DNA of 64,000 nt from Natronoflexus pectinivorans (GCF_004345615.1 NZ_SLWK01000001.1:860666-924665), one strand, 5' to 3'; counted from the stretch's first letter, positions 51,823 through 60,760 are shown. Numbers and translations: made by a program. Notes: generated by a model not told the origin, from the letters alone.

Positions 51823-53388
51823 ATGAAAAATAGAAATGCAAGGTTAATGTTATTTATAGCACTACCTGTTTTGATAATTGCTTTGGGAATACTGTATATT
51901 CAGGCACATCTTCCCAGAGTTCTCACAAGTTATATTGAAAATTTATTAGAAGAGAAAATCGCTGGTTATCTTGATCTGTCTTCAGGCGATTTGGTTGATG
52001 TAAAAGTGCAAATACTAAACTGTAACATGTTTGCAGCAACGGTAACAACAGATGAAATTTCCATATATGCAGAAACAGAAGTTTATAATGAAGACAGTTC
52101 TGCAATGTCACAAAAAGTGGCTTATGAAGCTGGAGTAACCAATCTTGAAATCTCCCTCAAACCGCTTGTGCTAATTGCTTTGGGGTTTAGAAAGTTCACA
52201 TTTAACCGATTAAAGGCAGACAGCATTTATTACAACACCAAAAGTCTTTTGGATGAGCCCTTAGAGAAGCTGAAATTTCATAGCGGGGCAATTCACTTTA
52301 AGGGAAAAATTGAGTTGCCTGATCAGGAAAGTAGTGCCATTGAAAGCACTTCATTTAAAAATCACTTATTTCAAGCCTCAAATCTCTCTATTTATTTTCC
52401 TCAAGATCTGTATTCTTTTCATATTGCCAGTATATCTGTTGATGGTGTTATGGAGACCATCCACATGGAGAAAATTATAGCGCTTCCCAATTACGTCAAA
52501 GAAGAATTTTATCGGCATGTTGAATTCGAAACCGATCGCATAGAAACACATTTGGATCATCTCGAAGTAAAAGGTTTGCGGATAGATAAAAAGCATGGCA
52601 GAAGAGAGTTGATGGTTTCACAGGTTGATATTCGAAATGGTCTAATCGATGTTTTGCGTGACCGCAGACCCGCTTTTAATGAGGAACAACGCCCGGTAAT
52701 GCCCACCAGGTTATTTGCGACTGCACCGATTAATTTTTTTGTTGGTGAAATAAATATCAGTGAAGTTGATATTTTGTATTCAGAATTTCCGGAAGATGGT
52801 TCCGATTCTGCTTTTCACGAATCGTCCGGGAAAGTGCCTTTTAAAAAGCTGAAGGCTTCCCTGAGCAATATTACGAATATTGCAGACTCACTTCATAAAG
52901 ACAGTATTATGCGCATAAGCGCGGAGGCATTTATTTTTGATGATGCCATGCTTCGAGCAGATTTTATTTACAATCTTAAGGATATTAATGGTGGTTACAG
53001 CGCTGACGTTGAATTGACCGAATTTCAGTTTGAAGCCATCAATTCTGCCATATATCCACTGGCGGGGATTAGGTTTGCTGGCGGAATACACAAAAGTTCT
53101 GTTTTATCATTTACCGGCAACGATGTTGAATCAAGAGGAGAGTTGTACATGGAATGGAATAATCTTTCGCTGAATTTTACTCCGGAGTCAGGAAAGATGA
53201 TTACAGGTATTACCAAATATCTTGGTAAGATAATATATCATCCATCCAATCCCAATGATTTTAATAAATCTCCCTCCGGCGATATTTATTTTGAACGGGA
53301 CATCCAGCGGTTTGTATTTAATTACTGGTGGAATTGCTATTTATCAGGGATTAAGAATTCCGTTATACGTGATTTTGTCCCAATATAG
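51823..53388 (+). CDS. AsmA/DUF748-like protein with N-terminal membrane anchor
   Basis: A 521-residue protein with one N-terminal transmembrane helix (about residues 9-27) followed by long beta-rich sequence, as in AsmA-like and DUF748 proteins that bridge the periplasm for lipid transport. Repeated beta stretches such as FRKFTFNRLKADSIYYNT, MEWNNLSLNFTPESGK and SGDIYFERDIQRFVFNYWW fit. The family call is by general resemblance and is tentative. The C-terminal FNYWW...LSGIK end is typical of related Bacteroidetes proteins. It follows the AI-2E gene by 137 bp. Confidence 0.6.
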   Translation: MKNRNARLMLFIALPVLIIALGILYIQAHLPRVLTSYIENLLEEKIAGYLDLSSGDLVDVKVQILNCNMFAATVTTDEISIYAETEVYNEDSSAMSQKVAYEAGVTNLEISLKPLVLIALGFRKFTFNRLKADSIYYNTKSLLDEPLEKLKFHSGAIHFKGKIELPDQESSAIESTSFKNHLFQASNLSIYFPQDLYSFHIASISVDGVMETIHMEKIIALPNYVKEEFYRHVEFETDRIETHLDHLEVKGLRIDKKHGRRELMVSQVDIRNGLIDVLRDRRPAFNEEQRPVMPTRLFATAPINFFVGEINISEVDILYSEFPEDGSDSAFHESSGKVPFKKLKASLSNITNIADSLHKDSIMRISAEAFIFDDAMLRADFIYNLKDINGGYSADVELTEFQFEAINSAIYPLAGIRFAGGIHKSSVLSFTGNDVESRGELYMEWNNLSLNFTPESGKMITGITKYLGKIIYHPSNPNDFNKSPSGDIYFERDIQRFVFNYWWNCYLSGIKNSVIRDFVPI

Positions 53389-53717
53389 TATTTGTTCTTT
53401 CTTATTTGATAATGGTTCAGAAGAATCTTCTTGGTAGTTTTCCAGTAAGGTGTTTTATCATTCTTTTGTCAGCATGGTCTACTGCAGTTGGCCAACTGGT
53501 TCTCCAACGAAATTCCCAGTCAGGTATATGAATAAAAGCGACAATGCAATTGTTTTAAATAGCAGGGGACGAAAGCAGAGGAATAAACCACAATATTATA
53601 ACTGTCTATGGCGATTGTTTTGTGATAGTATATAAATTCCCCAACTAATCGCATTGCTATGTGAATTGCATTGTCACTTTAAGCTATGGGTTTTTAAATA
53701 GATGAGAGAGAGTTAAC
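53389..53717. other. intergenic region, 329 bp
   Basis: Only weak short frames, none with recognisable protein similarity. No repeat or RNA gene identified. Confidence 0.55.
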
Positions 53718-53978
53718 TTATGAAGCTGAATGTTTAATTTCCGTTGCCATATTTTTCACCTCTTTTTTGGCATCGTCATATTTCCCTTTTGCTTTTTCCA
53801 CCTCTTTCTCTGCGCTTTTTTTAGCTTTTTCCGTTTTAAGCTTATGCCAATAACCATCACCTTTGTGCATGATGTCTTTGCGGGTTTTTGAACCTTTTTT
53901 GGGTGCGAATAGGATACCCCCAATTGCACCAATGGTAAGTCCTGCCATTGTTCCTAATACTACTTTACCTATACTCAT
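53718..53978 (-). CDS. YtxH domain protein
   Basis: An 86-residue protein from ATG 53978 (MSIGKVVLGTMAG); a 7-residue longer frame to 53999 has a weaker start. One glycine-rich membrane helix (TMAGLTIGAIGGILFAPKKG) is followed by a basic coiled coil (KTEKAKKSAEKEVEKAKGK). This is the stand-alone version of the N-terminal part of the 40404-41078 protein. YtxH-type proteins are general-stress proteins in Bacillus; the function is unknown. It is 330 bp from the stand-alone DUF2383 gene. Confidence 0.82.
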   Translation of the reverse strand: MSIGKVVLGTMAGLTIGAIGGILFAPKKGSKTRKDIMHKGDGYWHKLKTEKAKKSAEKEVEKAKGKYDDAKKEVKNMATEIKHSAS

Positions 53979-54307
53979 TGCGTTTTTTTTATGCCCCAAT
54001 AAGCTTTCCTTAAGGGGAAACTTTTGAAGCCGATTAATTGAATGCTATTGGGTTTTTTTAAGGGTCATTACGTAGTCTGACGGATTGAAATAAATTCAAT
54101 GTTGTTCAATTTATGCGTAATCTAAAAAATGTCAGGAGAAATCAATTAAATGTCAACTGTTATCAGCCTAGTGTTCCAATTCTTTGCCTATAAATAAGAT
54201 TGGAAATTTCTTAGGTTTCTGATCCCTGTTTTGGAAAACGAATAAACCATTAAGATCTCTCCTGACATTCATTCCATAATTAAATTTTCAATCATCAACA
54301 GGAAGGT
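53979..54307. other. intergenic region, 329 bp
   Basis: Contains an ACTACGTAATG half-site on the minus strand near 54065-54075 resembling the proximal regulon box, but no aligned distal box or -7 box. No gene seen. Confidence 0.5.
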
Positions 54308-54766
54308 CTATGCATTTAACAACGCATCACGCATTGAATTTACATGGTCGTGGTCGGATTCTAAAAATGTTCTTTGCGCGATAATCATGGTTTGCTGATT
54401 TGCAGTTAAATGTTCCAAATCATTTTCTAAGGCCTTATCATAGGCATCTAATGCTTGGTCTTCTCCATACTCGCATGAGTTGAGAATTGCTTTACGGTCT
54501 TTTCCTGTGAGAGCAGCCTTTACATCCATCCAAGCACGAAAGAACTTTCCTGAAGTCTTTGTACCTTTAGCGACCTCGCCACCTAACATGTTTACCTCCT
54601 TAGCCAACTCTTGATTGCATTTTTTACTGGTTGAAATAAATTTTGCAAACATGGTTTTTAAATCCAACTCACTGGTTTCTTTGGATGCGGTTTCATAACC
54701 TTCAATTCTATCGTTATTGATAGTAATGAGTGAATTCAGTACTTCTATCGTTTTTTCTTTTTTCAT
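54308..54766 (-). CDS. DUF2383 ferritin-like four-helix protein
   Basis: A 152-residue protein (from ATG 54766, MKKEKTIEVL; an 11-residue longer frame exists) of the DUF2383/PA2169 type. It shares VLNSLITINNDRIEGYETAS and CEYGEDQALDAYDKAL with the C-terminal part of the fusion protein at 40404-41078, so the two are paralogues. It is a four-helix bundle with no clear metal-binding ExxH pair. It lies 10 bp downstream of the DUF4142 gene, in the unit driven by regulon copy 4. Confidence 0.85.
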   Translation of the reverse strand: MKKEKTIEVLNSLITINNDRIEGYETASKETSELDLKTMFAKFISTSKKCNQELAKEVNMLGGEVAKGTKTSGKFFRAWMDVKAALTGKDRKAILNSCEYGEDQALDAYDKALENDLEHLTANQQTMIIAQRTFLESDHDHVNSMRDALLNA

Positions 54767-54776
54767 ATTCTGGTTG

Positions 54777-55382
54777 TTAATTTGATGCCAATTCATCACT
54801 TTTCTTTTTACTTTCTATTGAATGATTCAGATGCGAACGCAAGCCAGGAAGCATTGCTATTGCCCAATTTACGATGTCTGTGTCGTTTCTGTCAGTGGTT
54901 GCTTTTTCGAATTTTTTAATTGCATCCTCGTGTTTATTAACCATTATATCACCATATGCTTTGTCAAAATCATTTCCTGATTTTTCATTTAAATCCTTGT
55001 AAGTATCTCTTACATTTTCTGTAGGTGTGGTAGGAATGGTCATTGATTTCCTTCCGGCAAATGCAGTTAAATCACGTTGTAATTTGGTGTGTGCTTCTTC
55101 CATCATTTTCCCCAGTTCCTTAACATTCGAAGTACTCCCTTTTTGCTGTGCCAGTTGTCCCAGCTGAATTTGCATCAGATTAAACTCAGCAGCGTCAACA
55201 AGGAGCTGTGCATCATTTACCTGCTTTCTGTCATCAAATCTTTCTTCATTTCGGTCTTCAGCCACATCTTTGGAATCTTGCGAACTTTGTCTATTGCCGC
55301 ATGATGTAATGAGTAATGCTGCGATAACCAACGTTGCCACCAGCATTGTTTTTTTGAAATAATTATTATTTTTCATTTTCAT
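54777..55382 (-). CDS. DUF4142 lipoprotein
   Basis: A 201-residue exported protein. The signal peptide ends in a lipobox, LLITSC, so it is predicted to be lipid-anchored, then a polar linker rich in Gln, Asp and Glu (SSQDSKDVAEDRNEERFDD) leads into a DUF4142 helical bundle (residues 60-190) with DAAEFNLMQIQLGQLAQQKG and VKELGKMMEEAHTKLQ. DUF4142 proteins are ferritin-like and often linked to stress. It is the first gene of a two-gene unit with the DUF2383 gene and has the regulon promoter copy 4 about 190 nt upstream. Confidence 0.88.
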   Translation of the reverse strand: MKMKNNNYFKKTMLVATLVIAALLITSCGNRQSSQDSKDVAEDRNEERFDDRKQVNDAQLLVDAAEFNLMQIQLGQLAQQKGSTSNVKELGKMMEEAHTKLQRDLTAFAGRKSMTIPTTPTENVRDTYKDLNEKSGNDFDKAYGDIMVNKHEDAIKKFEKATTDRNDTDIVNWAIAMLPGLRSHLNHSIESKKKSDELASN

Positions 55383-55574
55383 ATTATTTTGTTAATGAGC
55401 ACTTTCTTTGAAATTGAGATCCTTATATATTGAAAATCTTAGTTCCTGATGTTATCGGGAATGAGATACATATTTTACTTCATCTTGAGCCTCTCCAATT
55501 TCTACAGCCGTGTTCTCAAACATTACGTTTTTTTAAAGCTTCTTCCATATAATTTGAACGTGATAATAGATTAC

Positions 55575-55642
55575 CAAAGGTGATAAACATAAAATTGAAT
55601 AGCATTACATAATTTTTTAAAGTTGTTGCATAATTCACACAT
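55575..55642 (-). promoter_or_regulatory. stress-regulon promoter, copy 4 (DUF4142 / DUF2383)
   Basis: On the minus strand GAATTATGCAA and AATTATGTAATGC are 21 bp apart (55642-55602), with -7 box CACCTTTG (55582-55575) at the standard 26-nt distance. Leader to 55382 is about 185 nt. Confidence 0.82.
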
Positions 55643-55784
55643 TACTGTTTGAAGAAAAGGTCATATGTTCCTGATATTGAATGGATGATATCTGATTCAG
55701 AGCAAAAACCTATTGAACGGTATGCGATGGTAAAGACAAGAATCTATTTCTGCGTTTGTGGTAAAAATGCCTTAGATAATGCAA

Positions 55785-55833
55785 CACATCCCTGATGAGC
55801 CTTTGCAAAATGCAAAGGCTCATCAGGGATGTG
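55785..55833. repeat. perfect 23-bp hairpin
   Basis: Arms 55785-55807 and 55811-55833 are exact complements with a 3-nt AAA loop (left arm starts CACATCCCTGATGAGC). Neither strand has a following T run, so it does not look like a standard terminator. Confidence 0.85.
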
Positions 55834-56012
55834 GTTTGATATCATAGAAGTTCAGGAAAAGTCGTGGGGACGTTGGTTGTATGCGTTTTTGGTTCATCTA
55901 AATCTTCTCAACTTCGCTGAAAACGGGCAATTTTTCGTCTATGTAGCCTTGAATTCATTAATTAAGCAAAACTTGCTGATGGGTATATTAACAAACACAT
56001 GCTTTTTCGACA

Positions 56013-57074
56013 TCATTCTTCAGCACTTTCCTTTTTGCCATTTTCAATTTTTTCTTCAACTTCCGCTTTTTCATCGGCATCTGGTTTTTCAATATCCTCT
56101 GTATTGTCTTCTTCCGGCTCAAAATTTAAACCAATGAGAAGTGGAAAATGGTCTGATCCAATGTCTTCAAGTTTTTTAAGGGTTGTTAGTCCAAACTCAC
56201 TGGAGTAGAAAATATGATCCAGAGGATACCGAAGCAAAGGCACAAACACATTGTAGGTATTAAATAATCCTCTGCCCTCACGAGGGTCAACCAGTTCGCT
56301 ATACTTTCTGAAAAGCTTTGAAGTAACCGACCATCCCACATCGTTCAGGTCGCCTGCGACTATGGTTGGATTGTTGGATTCTCTGATTTTTCTTCCGATA
56401 ATCAGCAATTCTGTATCTCTTTCATAGGTATCGGAACCTGGTTGAGGTGGTTGTGGGTGAACACCATAAAAATCAATTTTGGTTCCAGAGGGTAAGGTAA
56501 TTTTGCTAAAAAAAGATGGAACATCATCTTTCACTAGAAAATTGACACTGCTTTCAGTCAGTGGAAGTTTTGATAGCAGCATCATTCCGTAGGTGTTTTC
56601 AAGCGGATGTTTGATGGCATACGGAAAATTCTCGTCGAGTTTACTTATAGAAGCAGCCCAGTCATAATTGGGTTCAGTTAACAGCAAGATATCAGGATCA
56701 TACTTTTTTACAAGCATATTTAAACGCTCTTTATGGTCACTCTCCATGCGTACATTTGAAACCAAAAGGGAAAAACTGGTTTCTGAACTGTGATTTGTAC
56801 TATCTTTTGCCTGAGTTTTGTAAAATGGCATATATACTAAAACAAACCGTAACTGATATAAAAGAGATGCAGACAAAACCAACAATAAAAGTAGCTTGTA
56901 TGCCCATTTGAAATCTAAAAATATATATGCCAGAATTATAGCTACTAAGATTAAGAAAGCAATTTGAGTTCTTGGGAAATCAAAAATTCTAATCCACCAG
57001 GCTGCTGAGTTGATAAATGGCAATGCTGTGGCAATTAGAACTGCAGCACATAATATTATGGTGAATATTTGCAT
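56013..57074 (-). CDS. endonuclease/exonuclease/phosphatase (EEP) family membrane protein
   Basis: A 353-residue protein with three N-terminal hydrophobic helices (about residues 3-28, 37-52 and 57-77) followed by an EEP catalytic domain: SLLVSNVRMESD, ILLLTEPNYDW with its metal-binding Glu, FYGVHPQPP, IVAGDLNDVGW (Asp, Asn) and IGSDHFPLLIGLNF (Asp-His pair). The C-terminal 35 residues are highly acidic. Membrane-anchored EEP proteins may cleave nucleic acids or phospholipid head groups; the substrate is unknown. It is 94 bp downstream of the rluA-like gene. Confidence 0.85.
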   Translation of the reverse strand: MQIFTIILCAAVLIATALPFINSAAWWIRIFDFPRTQIAFLILVAIILAYIFLDFKWAYKLLLLLVLSASLLYQLRFVLVYMPFYKTQAKDSTNHSSETSFSLLVSNVRMESDHKERLNMLVKKYDPDILLLTEPNYDWAASISKLDENFPYAIKHPLENTYGMMLLSKLPLTESSVNFLVKDDVPSFFSKITLPSGTKIDFYGVHPQPPQPGSDTYERDTELLIIGRKIRESNNPTIVAGDLNDVGWSVTSKLFRKYSELVDPREGRGLFNTYNVFVPLLRYPLDHIFYSSEFGLTTLKKLEDIGSDHFPLLIGLNFEPEEDNTEDIEKPDADEKAEVEEKIENGKKESAEE

Positions 57075-57168
57075 CTATCTAAATTAAAATTAGAAGAAAC
57101 CATTTCTTTGATTGCAGCTCCAAGTTAATGCTATCTTACTTAAATCTACAAATCTCTTCAATTATAAT

Positions 57169-58071
57169 TTATTGGCGATTATATCTTTTCTCTTCATTTT
57201 CAGGAAACCGAGAAAACTTTGTCGGAGGATCGATTTTCACTTTTATTGGCTCAGCGGTTTTAGGATGGATGAATTCCAATGCTACTGCACAAAGGAAAAG
57301 ACCCCGATGTTTGAGTATCAATCCCTCGGTGCCGTATAGGGTGTCGCCAAGAATTGGGTATCCAAGCTCTTTCAGGTGAATTCTTATTTGATGGGTTCGG
57401 CCTGTTTCGGGCGTCACTTCAAGCAGCGATAGGTATTTGTTTTTAATGGAACGCCAGGTTTTTATGGTCCTAAAACGGGTAACGGCTTCACGGTTTTCGA
57501 TGGGAGATGTGATGATTCCCTCATCGTTGGGTTTGCCGATGACAACGGCGTTGTACCTCTTTTTTATGGTTTTGTTTTGAAACTGACGGCTGAGATGCAG
57601 ATGTGCTTTGGCGGTTTTAGCAACAATGAGCAGTCCGCTGGTGAGACTGTCCAGTCGGTGCACCGGTTGAGGAGTCATCAAAGCATCCTCCGAAGGAGAT
57701 GCTTTGAGGCTTCCGGGTAGTGCATTCTCAATGGTTCTGAACTGGTTTCCACTCACCACAATGCCTGCCGGTTTATTAATCACAGCCACTTCATCATCTT
57801 CAAAAATTACATCAAGGTGTAAATTGAAAATTTTACGTGGCTCAGAGATGGGTTTTAGATAAACAATTTCATCGCCGGGATTAATGAAGTCGGCCGTTGT
57901 GGCAATTTGATTGTTGTGACTGATTTCCCCGCGTTTCAGGCTTTTTTTGACCGATGATTTGGTGTTAAGGCCTGGGAAAACTCCCGAAAGATAGTCGCTG
58001 ATGCGCATGCATGTTGTGCCATCAGGCACAACGTGTGTATGGCTGGTATGGTCGGTTTTTCCGTGCATCAT
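57169..58071 (-). CDS. RluA family pseudouridine synthase
   Basis: Isomerises uridines in rRNA or tRNA to pseudouridine. The 300-residue product has an N-terminal S4-type RNA-binding region (residues 25-72, ISDYLSGVFPGLNTKSSVKKS) and a catalytic domain with Asp141 in PVHRLDSLTSGLLIVAKT, then KKRYNAVVIGKP and ETGRTHQIRIHLKELGYPILGD. The target site is not predictable. The gene overlaps the upstream dGTPase gene by 4 bp (58068-58071), so the two are co-transcribed and probably translationally coupled. Confidence 0.93.
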   Translation of the reverse strand: MMHGKTDHTSHTHVVPDGTTCMRISDYLSGVFPGLNTKSSVKKSLKRGEISHNNQIATTADFINPGDEIVYLKPISEPRKIFNLHLDVIFEDDEVAVINKPAGIVVSGNQFRTIENALPGSLKASPSEDALMTPQPVHRLDSLTSGLLIVAKTAKAHLHLSRQFQNKTIKKRYNAVVIGKPNDEGIITSPIENREAVTRFRTIKTWRSIKNKYLSLLEVTPETGRTHQIRIHLKELGYPILGDTLYGTEGLILKHRGLFLCAVALEFIHPKTAEPIKVKIDPPTKFSRFPENEEKRYNRQ

Positions 58072-59405
58072 CGTTTATCGGACAATCCCATGCCGTTGAT
58101 TTTTCTGTAGAGATTAAGAGCGTAAACATCGGTCATCCCCGAAATGAAATCGAGTACGGTTTGCAGTTTTTGCGGAACCGGAGCGTTGTCTGCCACCCGG
58201 TATTGTTGCGGTATGAAGGGGAGGAGCAGTTTCGCATAATAGTCATTGGAATGCATCACCGCATGACAGAATTCGTGCAGCAGGGTGCCAAGAATTTTAA
58301 AACCGGCGATTTCAATTTCAACCACCGAGGGGTGCTTATAGATGTTCTCATAACCGGTTTTTTCGCATGCTTTCATGGCTGTGGCAAGAGTTCCGTTGAG
58401 ATGACCAATAAGGGAGCCATTAAATTCTCCCTGTAGAATTTGTTCATGGTTCTCCCTGAAAATACGCGAGCATTCATCCACCAGTTTTCCAATGACCAAT
58501 GCACGAAGAAAGGCAATTTGTTCATTGGCATCAGTCACTTCGCAGCATATATTTTGGATGTAATCAAGGCTCTCTTTTTCTGAATTGGCATCAAAAAATT
58601 GCATAAAATGCTCACGGGTGGTTTCCGTTGATAAGATTCCCAGCTTATGTGCATCTTCTATGTCCATGAGGTGATAGCAAATATCGTCGGCAGCTTCAAC
58701 GAGGTAAACCAGAGGGTGGCGCGCATATATTTCAGGTTTACCGGAAATTTTTCTGATGCCCAGTTCACTGACAATCTGCTGCCAGGTTTGATGCTCAGGC
58801 TGAAAGTAGCCATATTTTTTTCTTTGGGGAGTTCCGGATGCATAGGGGTATTTTACAATGGCTGCAACGGTGGTATATGTGAGATTAAATCCACCCCTTC
58901 GGCGTCCTGCAAATTGGTGTGTGAGCAAACGCAATGCGTTGGCGTTGCCTTCAAAATCGATGAAATCGTTCCAGACAGATTCGTTATTGATGAGGTTTTT
59001 ATATTGTACTCCATGGCCCGATTCAAAAAAGAGGGAAATGGCTTTTTCGCCACTGTGGCCAAAGGGAGGATTTCCCATGTCGTGCGCCAGACAGGCCGCA
59101 GCAGTCACTGCGCCAAGTTCTTTTACCAAAGGGTTTTGTACAATGTTTTTTTCGGATAAAAAGCGGCTGATGTTATTTCCCAGGGAGCGACCAACACTGG
59201 CCACTTCCAGACTGTGAGTGAGCCGGTTGTGTACAAATATGCTGCCAGGCAAGGGGAATACCTGGGTTTTGTCCTGCATGCGCCGAAAGGGGGAGGAAAA
59301 TATCAGCCGGTCGTAATCTCTCTGAAACTGTGTGCGGTCGTGGTTGATTTTCTGGCTGTCGGTTTCTCCTGTTCGTTTGGATGAAAGTAACTGGTTCCAG
59401 TTCAT
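58068..59405 (-). CDS. dgt: deoxyguanosinetriphosphate triphosphohydrolase-like protein
   Basis: HD-domain enzyme releasing triphosphate from dGTP or other dNTPs. The 445-residue protein has the Dgt pattern: RTGETDSQKINHDRTQFQRD at the start, FRRMQDKTQVF, HD-domain metal ligands His64 (NRLTHSLEVAS), His108-Asp109 (LAHDMGNPPFGHSGE) and a downstream EAADDICY. The last four bases overlap the start of the RluA gene. An AT-rich upstream region separates it from the divergently transcribed CPBP gene. Confidence 0.92.
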   Translation of the reverse strand: MNWNQLLSSKRTGETDSQKINHDRTQFQRDYDRLIFSSPFRRMQDKTQVFPLPGSIFVHNRLTHSLEVASVGRSLGNNISRFLSEKNIVQNPLVKELGAVTAAACLAHDMGNPPFGHSGEKAISLFFESGHGVQYKNLINNESVWNDFIDFEGNANALRLLTHQFAGRRRGGFNLTYTTVAAIVKYPYASGTPQRKKYGYFQPEHQTWQQIVSELGIRKISGKPEIYARHPLVYLVEAADDICYHLMDIEDAHKLGILSTETTREHFMQFFDANSEKESLDYIQNICCEVTDANEQIAFLRALVIGKLVDECSRIFRENHEQILQGEFNGSLIGHLNGTLATAMKACEKTGYENIYKHPSVVEIEIAGFKILGTLLHEFCHAVMHSNDYYAKLLLPFIPQQYRVADNAPVPQKLQTVLDFISGMTDVYALNLYRKINGMGLSDKR

Positions 59406-59515
59406 GAATTAGAATATTTTTCCTATTGTGAAGTACGAATTTACGCTTTATTCAGGAATAATGCTGATTTATGGGATGATTTCTGATTATCTCTTCCAAT
59501 TTCAAAAAACATCGC

Positions 59516-59523
59516 TATTTTTG
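59516..59523 (+). promoter_or_regulatory. CPBP gene promoter -7 box
   Basis: TATTTTTG is a perfect TAnnTTTG match, 25 bp before the ATG at 59549, giving a leader of about 18 nt. Confidence 0.65.
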
Positions 59524-59548
59524 AATCGAACCGATAAATATCAGATTG

Positions 59549-60472
59549 ATGAGAAAAGGCGTTTTTGCGGAGTACCCTCCGATGTTTCATTTGTTGCTGC
59601 TGTTTGTGCTGGTGATTTTATCTGCCATTTTTGTCTCGATGTTAGGTCTTGCACTGGCCATCCCTTTTACAGGGTGGGATCCGGTAATGGCCATCAGTCG
59701 GGGAGATGCAACCTTATGGATGTATCGCTATGTTCAGTTGGTTCAGAGTTTCGCCGTTTTCATAGTTCCATCGTTGTTGGCTGCCCGTCTGTTCTCCCAT
59801 TTCCCCATAAATTGGTTGTGGTTTGGCTCAGCCAAATTCAGACTAATGTTTCTGTCGGTTTTGCTGATTTTGGCAGCACAACCGCTCTCTTCGTGGCTTG
59901 CAGAAGTGAATACACGATTGGTTTTACCACCATCAATGGAAGGCATTGAAAATTGGATGAAATCAGCTGAAGCCAGCGCCGGAAATATGATTTTCAGGTT
60001 TTTAGATACTCAAAATGTGGGAATCATTCTTTTCAATATATTTTTAATGGCCATCCTTCCGGGAATAGGTGAGGAGTTGCTTTTCAGGGGAGCTATACAG
60101 CCAACGGTTCAAAGAATTGTGAACAATAAACATGCAGCGGTTTGGTTCACGGCTTTTTTATTCAGTGCCATGCACATGCAATTTTTAACCTTTGCTCCAA
60201 GATTTATCCTTGGAGCATTGTTGGGATATATGCTGGTTTATGGAAAGAGCATTTGGTATCCAATTGTGGCTCACTTTTTTAATAATTTTATGGCTCTGAT
60301 GCTTTTTTACTATTTGCGAACCACTAAACCTGAAATAAACCCACTTGATGCATCAACAGGCAGCTATGACGGATGGCTTACTGTGGGAAGTTTTGTGGTG
60401 GTAGTGGGTTTGTTGATAATGTTTCGGTATAATTCACCGAAGAACAACAAGGTAGGAAATATTTTGAGTTAA
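59549..60472 (+). CDS. CPBP family intramembrane glutamic protease
   Basis: An intramembrane protease-like protein of 307 residues with about eight membrane helices. It has the CPBP signature: GIGEELLFRGAIQPT near residue 173 with the double glutamate (residues 175-176) and Arg180, and SAMHMQFLTFAPRFILGALLGY with the His of motif 2; the third motif (HFFNNFMAL) supplies another His and Asn. I prefer ATG 59549 to a TTG at 59546 because the in-frame ATG follows it immediately and a -7 box at 59516 suits it. Substrates are unknown. Confidence 0.9.
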   Translation: MRKGVFAEYPPMFHLLLLFVLVILSAIFVSMLGLALAIPFTGWDPVMAISRGDATLWMYRYVQLVQSFAVFIVPSLLAARLFSHFPINWLWFGSAKFRLMFLSVLLILAAQPLSSWLAEVNTRLVLPPSMEGIENWMKSAEASAGNMIFRFLDTQNVGIILFNIFLMAILPGIGEELLFRGAIQPTVQRIVNNKHAAVWFTAFLFSAMHMQFLTFAPRFILGALLGYMLVYGKSIWYPIVAHFFNNFMALMLFYYLRTTKPEINPLDASTGSYDGWLTVGSFVVVVGLLIMFRYNSPKNNKVGNILS

Positions 60473-60520
60473 AATGAAGAACCTTCAAGCGAGAATATTC
60501 CCTAACTAAGCAATTTTTCA

Positions 60521-60528
60521 TATATTTG
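60521..60528 (+). promoter_or_regulatory. toxin-antitoxin promoter -7 box
   Basis: TATATTTG matches TAnnTTTG. With transcription starting near 60535, the ATG at 60545 (with GAGAGG before it) is a more likely start than 60536. Confidence 0.6.
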
Positions 60529-60544
60529 ATTAAAAATGAGAGGT

Positions 60545-60760
60545 ATGGAATCATTAAGAATCGAAATCATAAATCCAAAAGCAAAGAATATCATTAAGAA
60601 TCTTGCCGATATGGATTTAATAAGAATTAAGAAAGAAAAAGTGAAAAACGAATTTGCTGAGTTACTTGAGAAATTAAGGAGAAATTCAGACAAGGTTCCT
60701 TCTTTGGATGAAATTACAAAGGAAGTAGAAAAGGTTAGGAAAGCTAGATATGAAAAATAG
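60545..60760 (+). CDS. antitoxin of a PIN toxin-antitoxin pair
   Basis: A 71-residue acidic/basic helical protein (from ATG 60545; an ATG at 60536 adds three residues). It has a short N-terminal strand (ESLRIEIINPKAKNIIKNLADM) that resembles the DNA-binding end of small antitoxins, then a long charged helix. It overlaps the PIN gene by 11 bp, the usual antitoxin-before-toxin layout. I do not recognise a named family, and the call rests on its position. Confidence 0.7.
   Translation: MESLRIEIINPKAKNIIKNLADMDLIRIKKEKVKNEFAELLEKLRRNSDKVPSLDEITKEVEKVRKARYEK

Larger units (their letters stand above)
55383..56012. other. intergenic region, 630 bp
   Basis: Contains regulon promoter copy 4 (55575-55642) and a long perfect hairpin (55785-55833). 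No gene recognised. Confidence 0.7.

Noticed and set aside
53450..53635. 61-codon plus-strand frame
   Set aside because: No recognisable domain or start context; likely chance.
53979..54130. Possible seventh regulon promoter upstream of the YtxH gene
   Set aside because: The proximal half-site ACTACGTAATG is good, but no distal box aligns at 21 bp and no TAnnTTTG lies at the 26-nt position.
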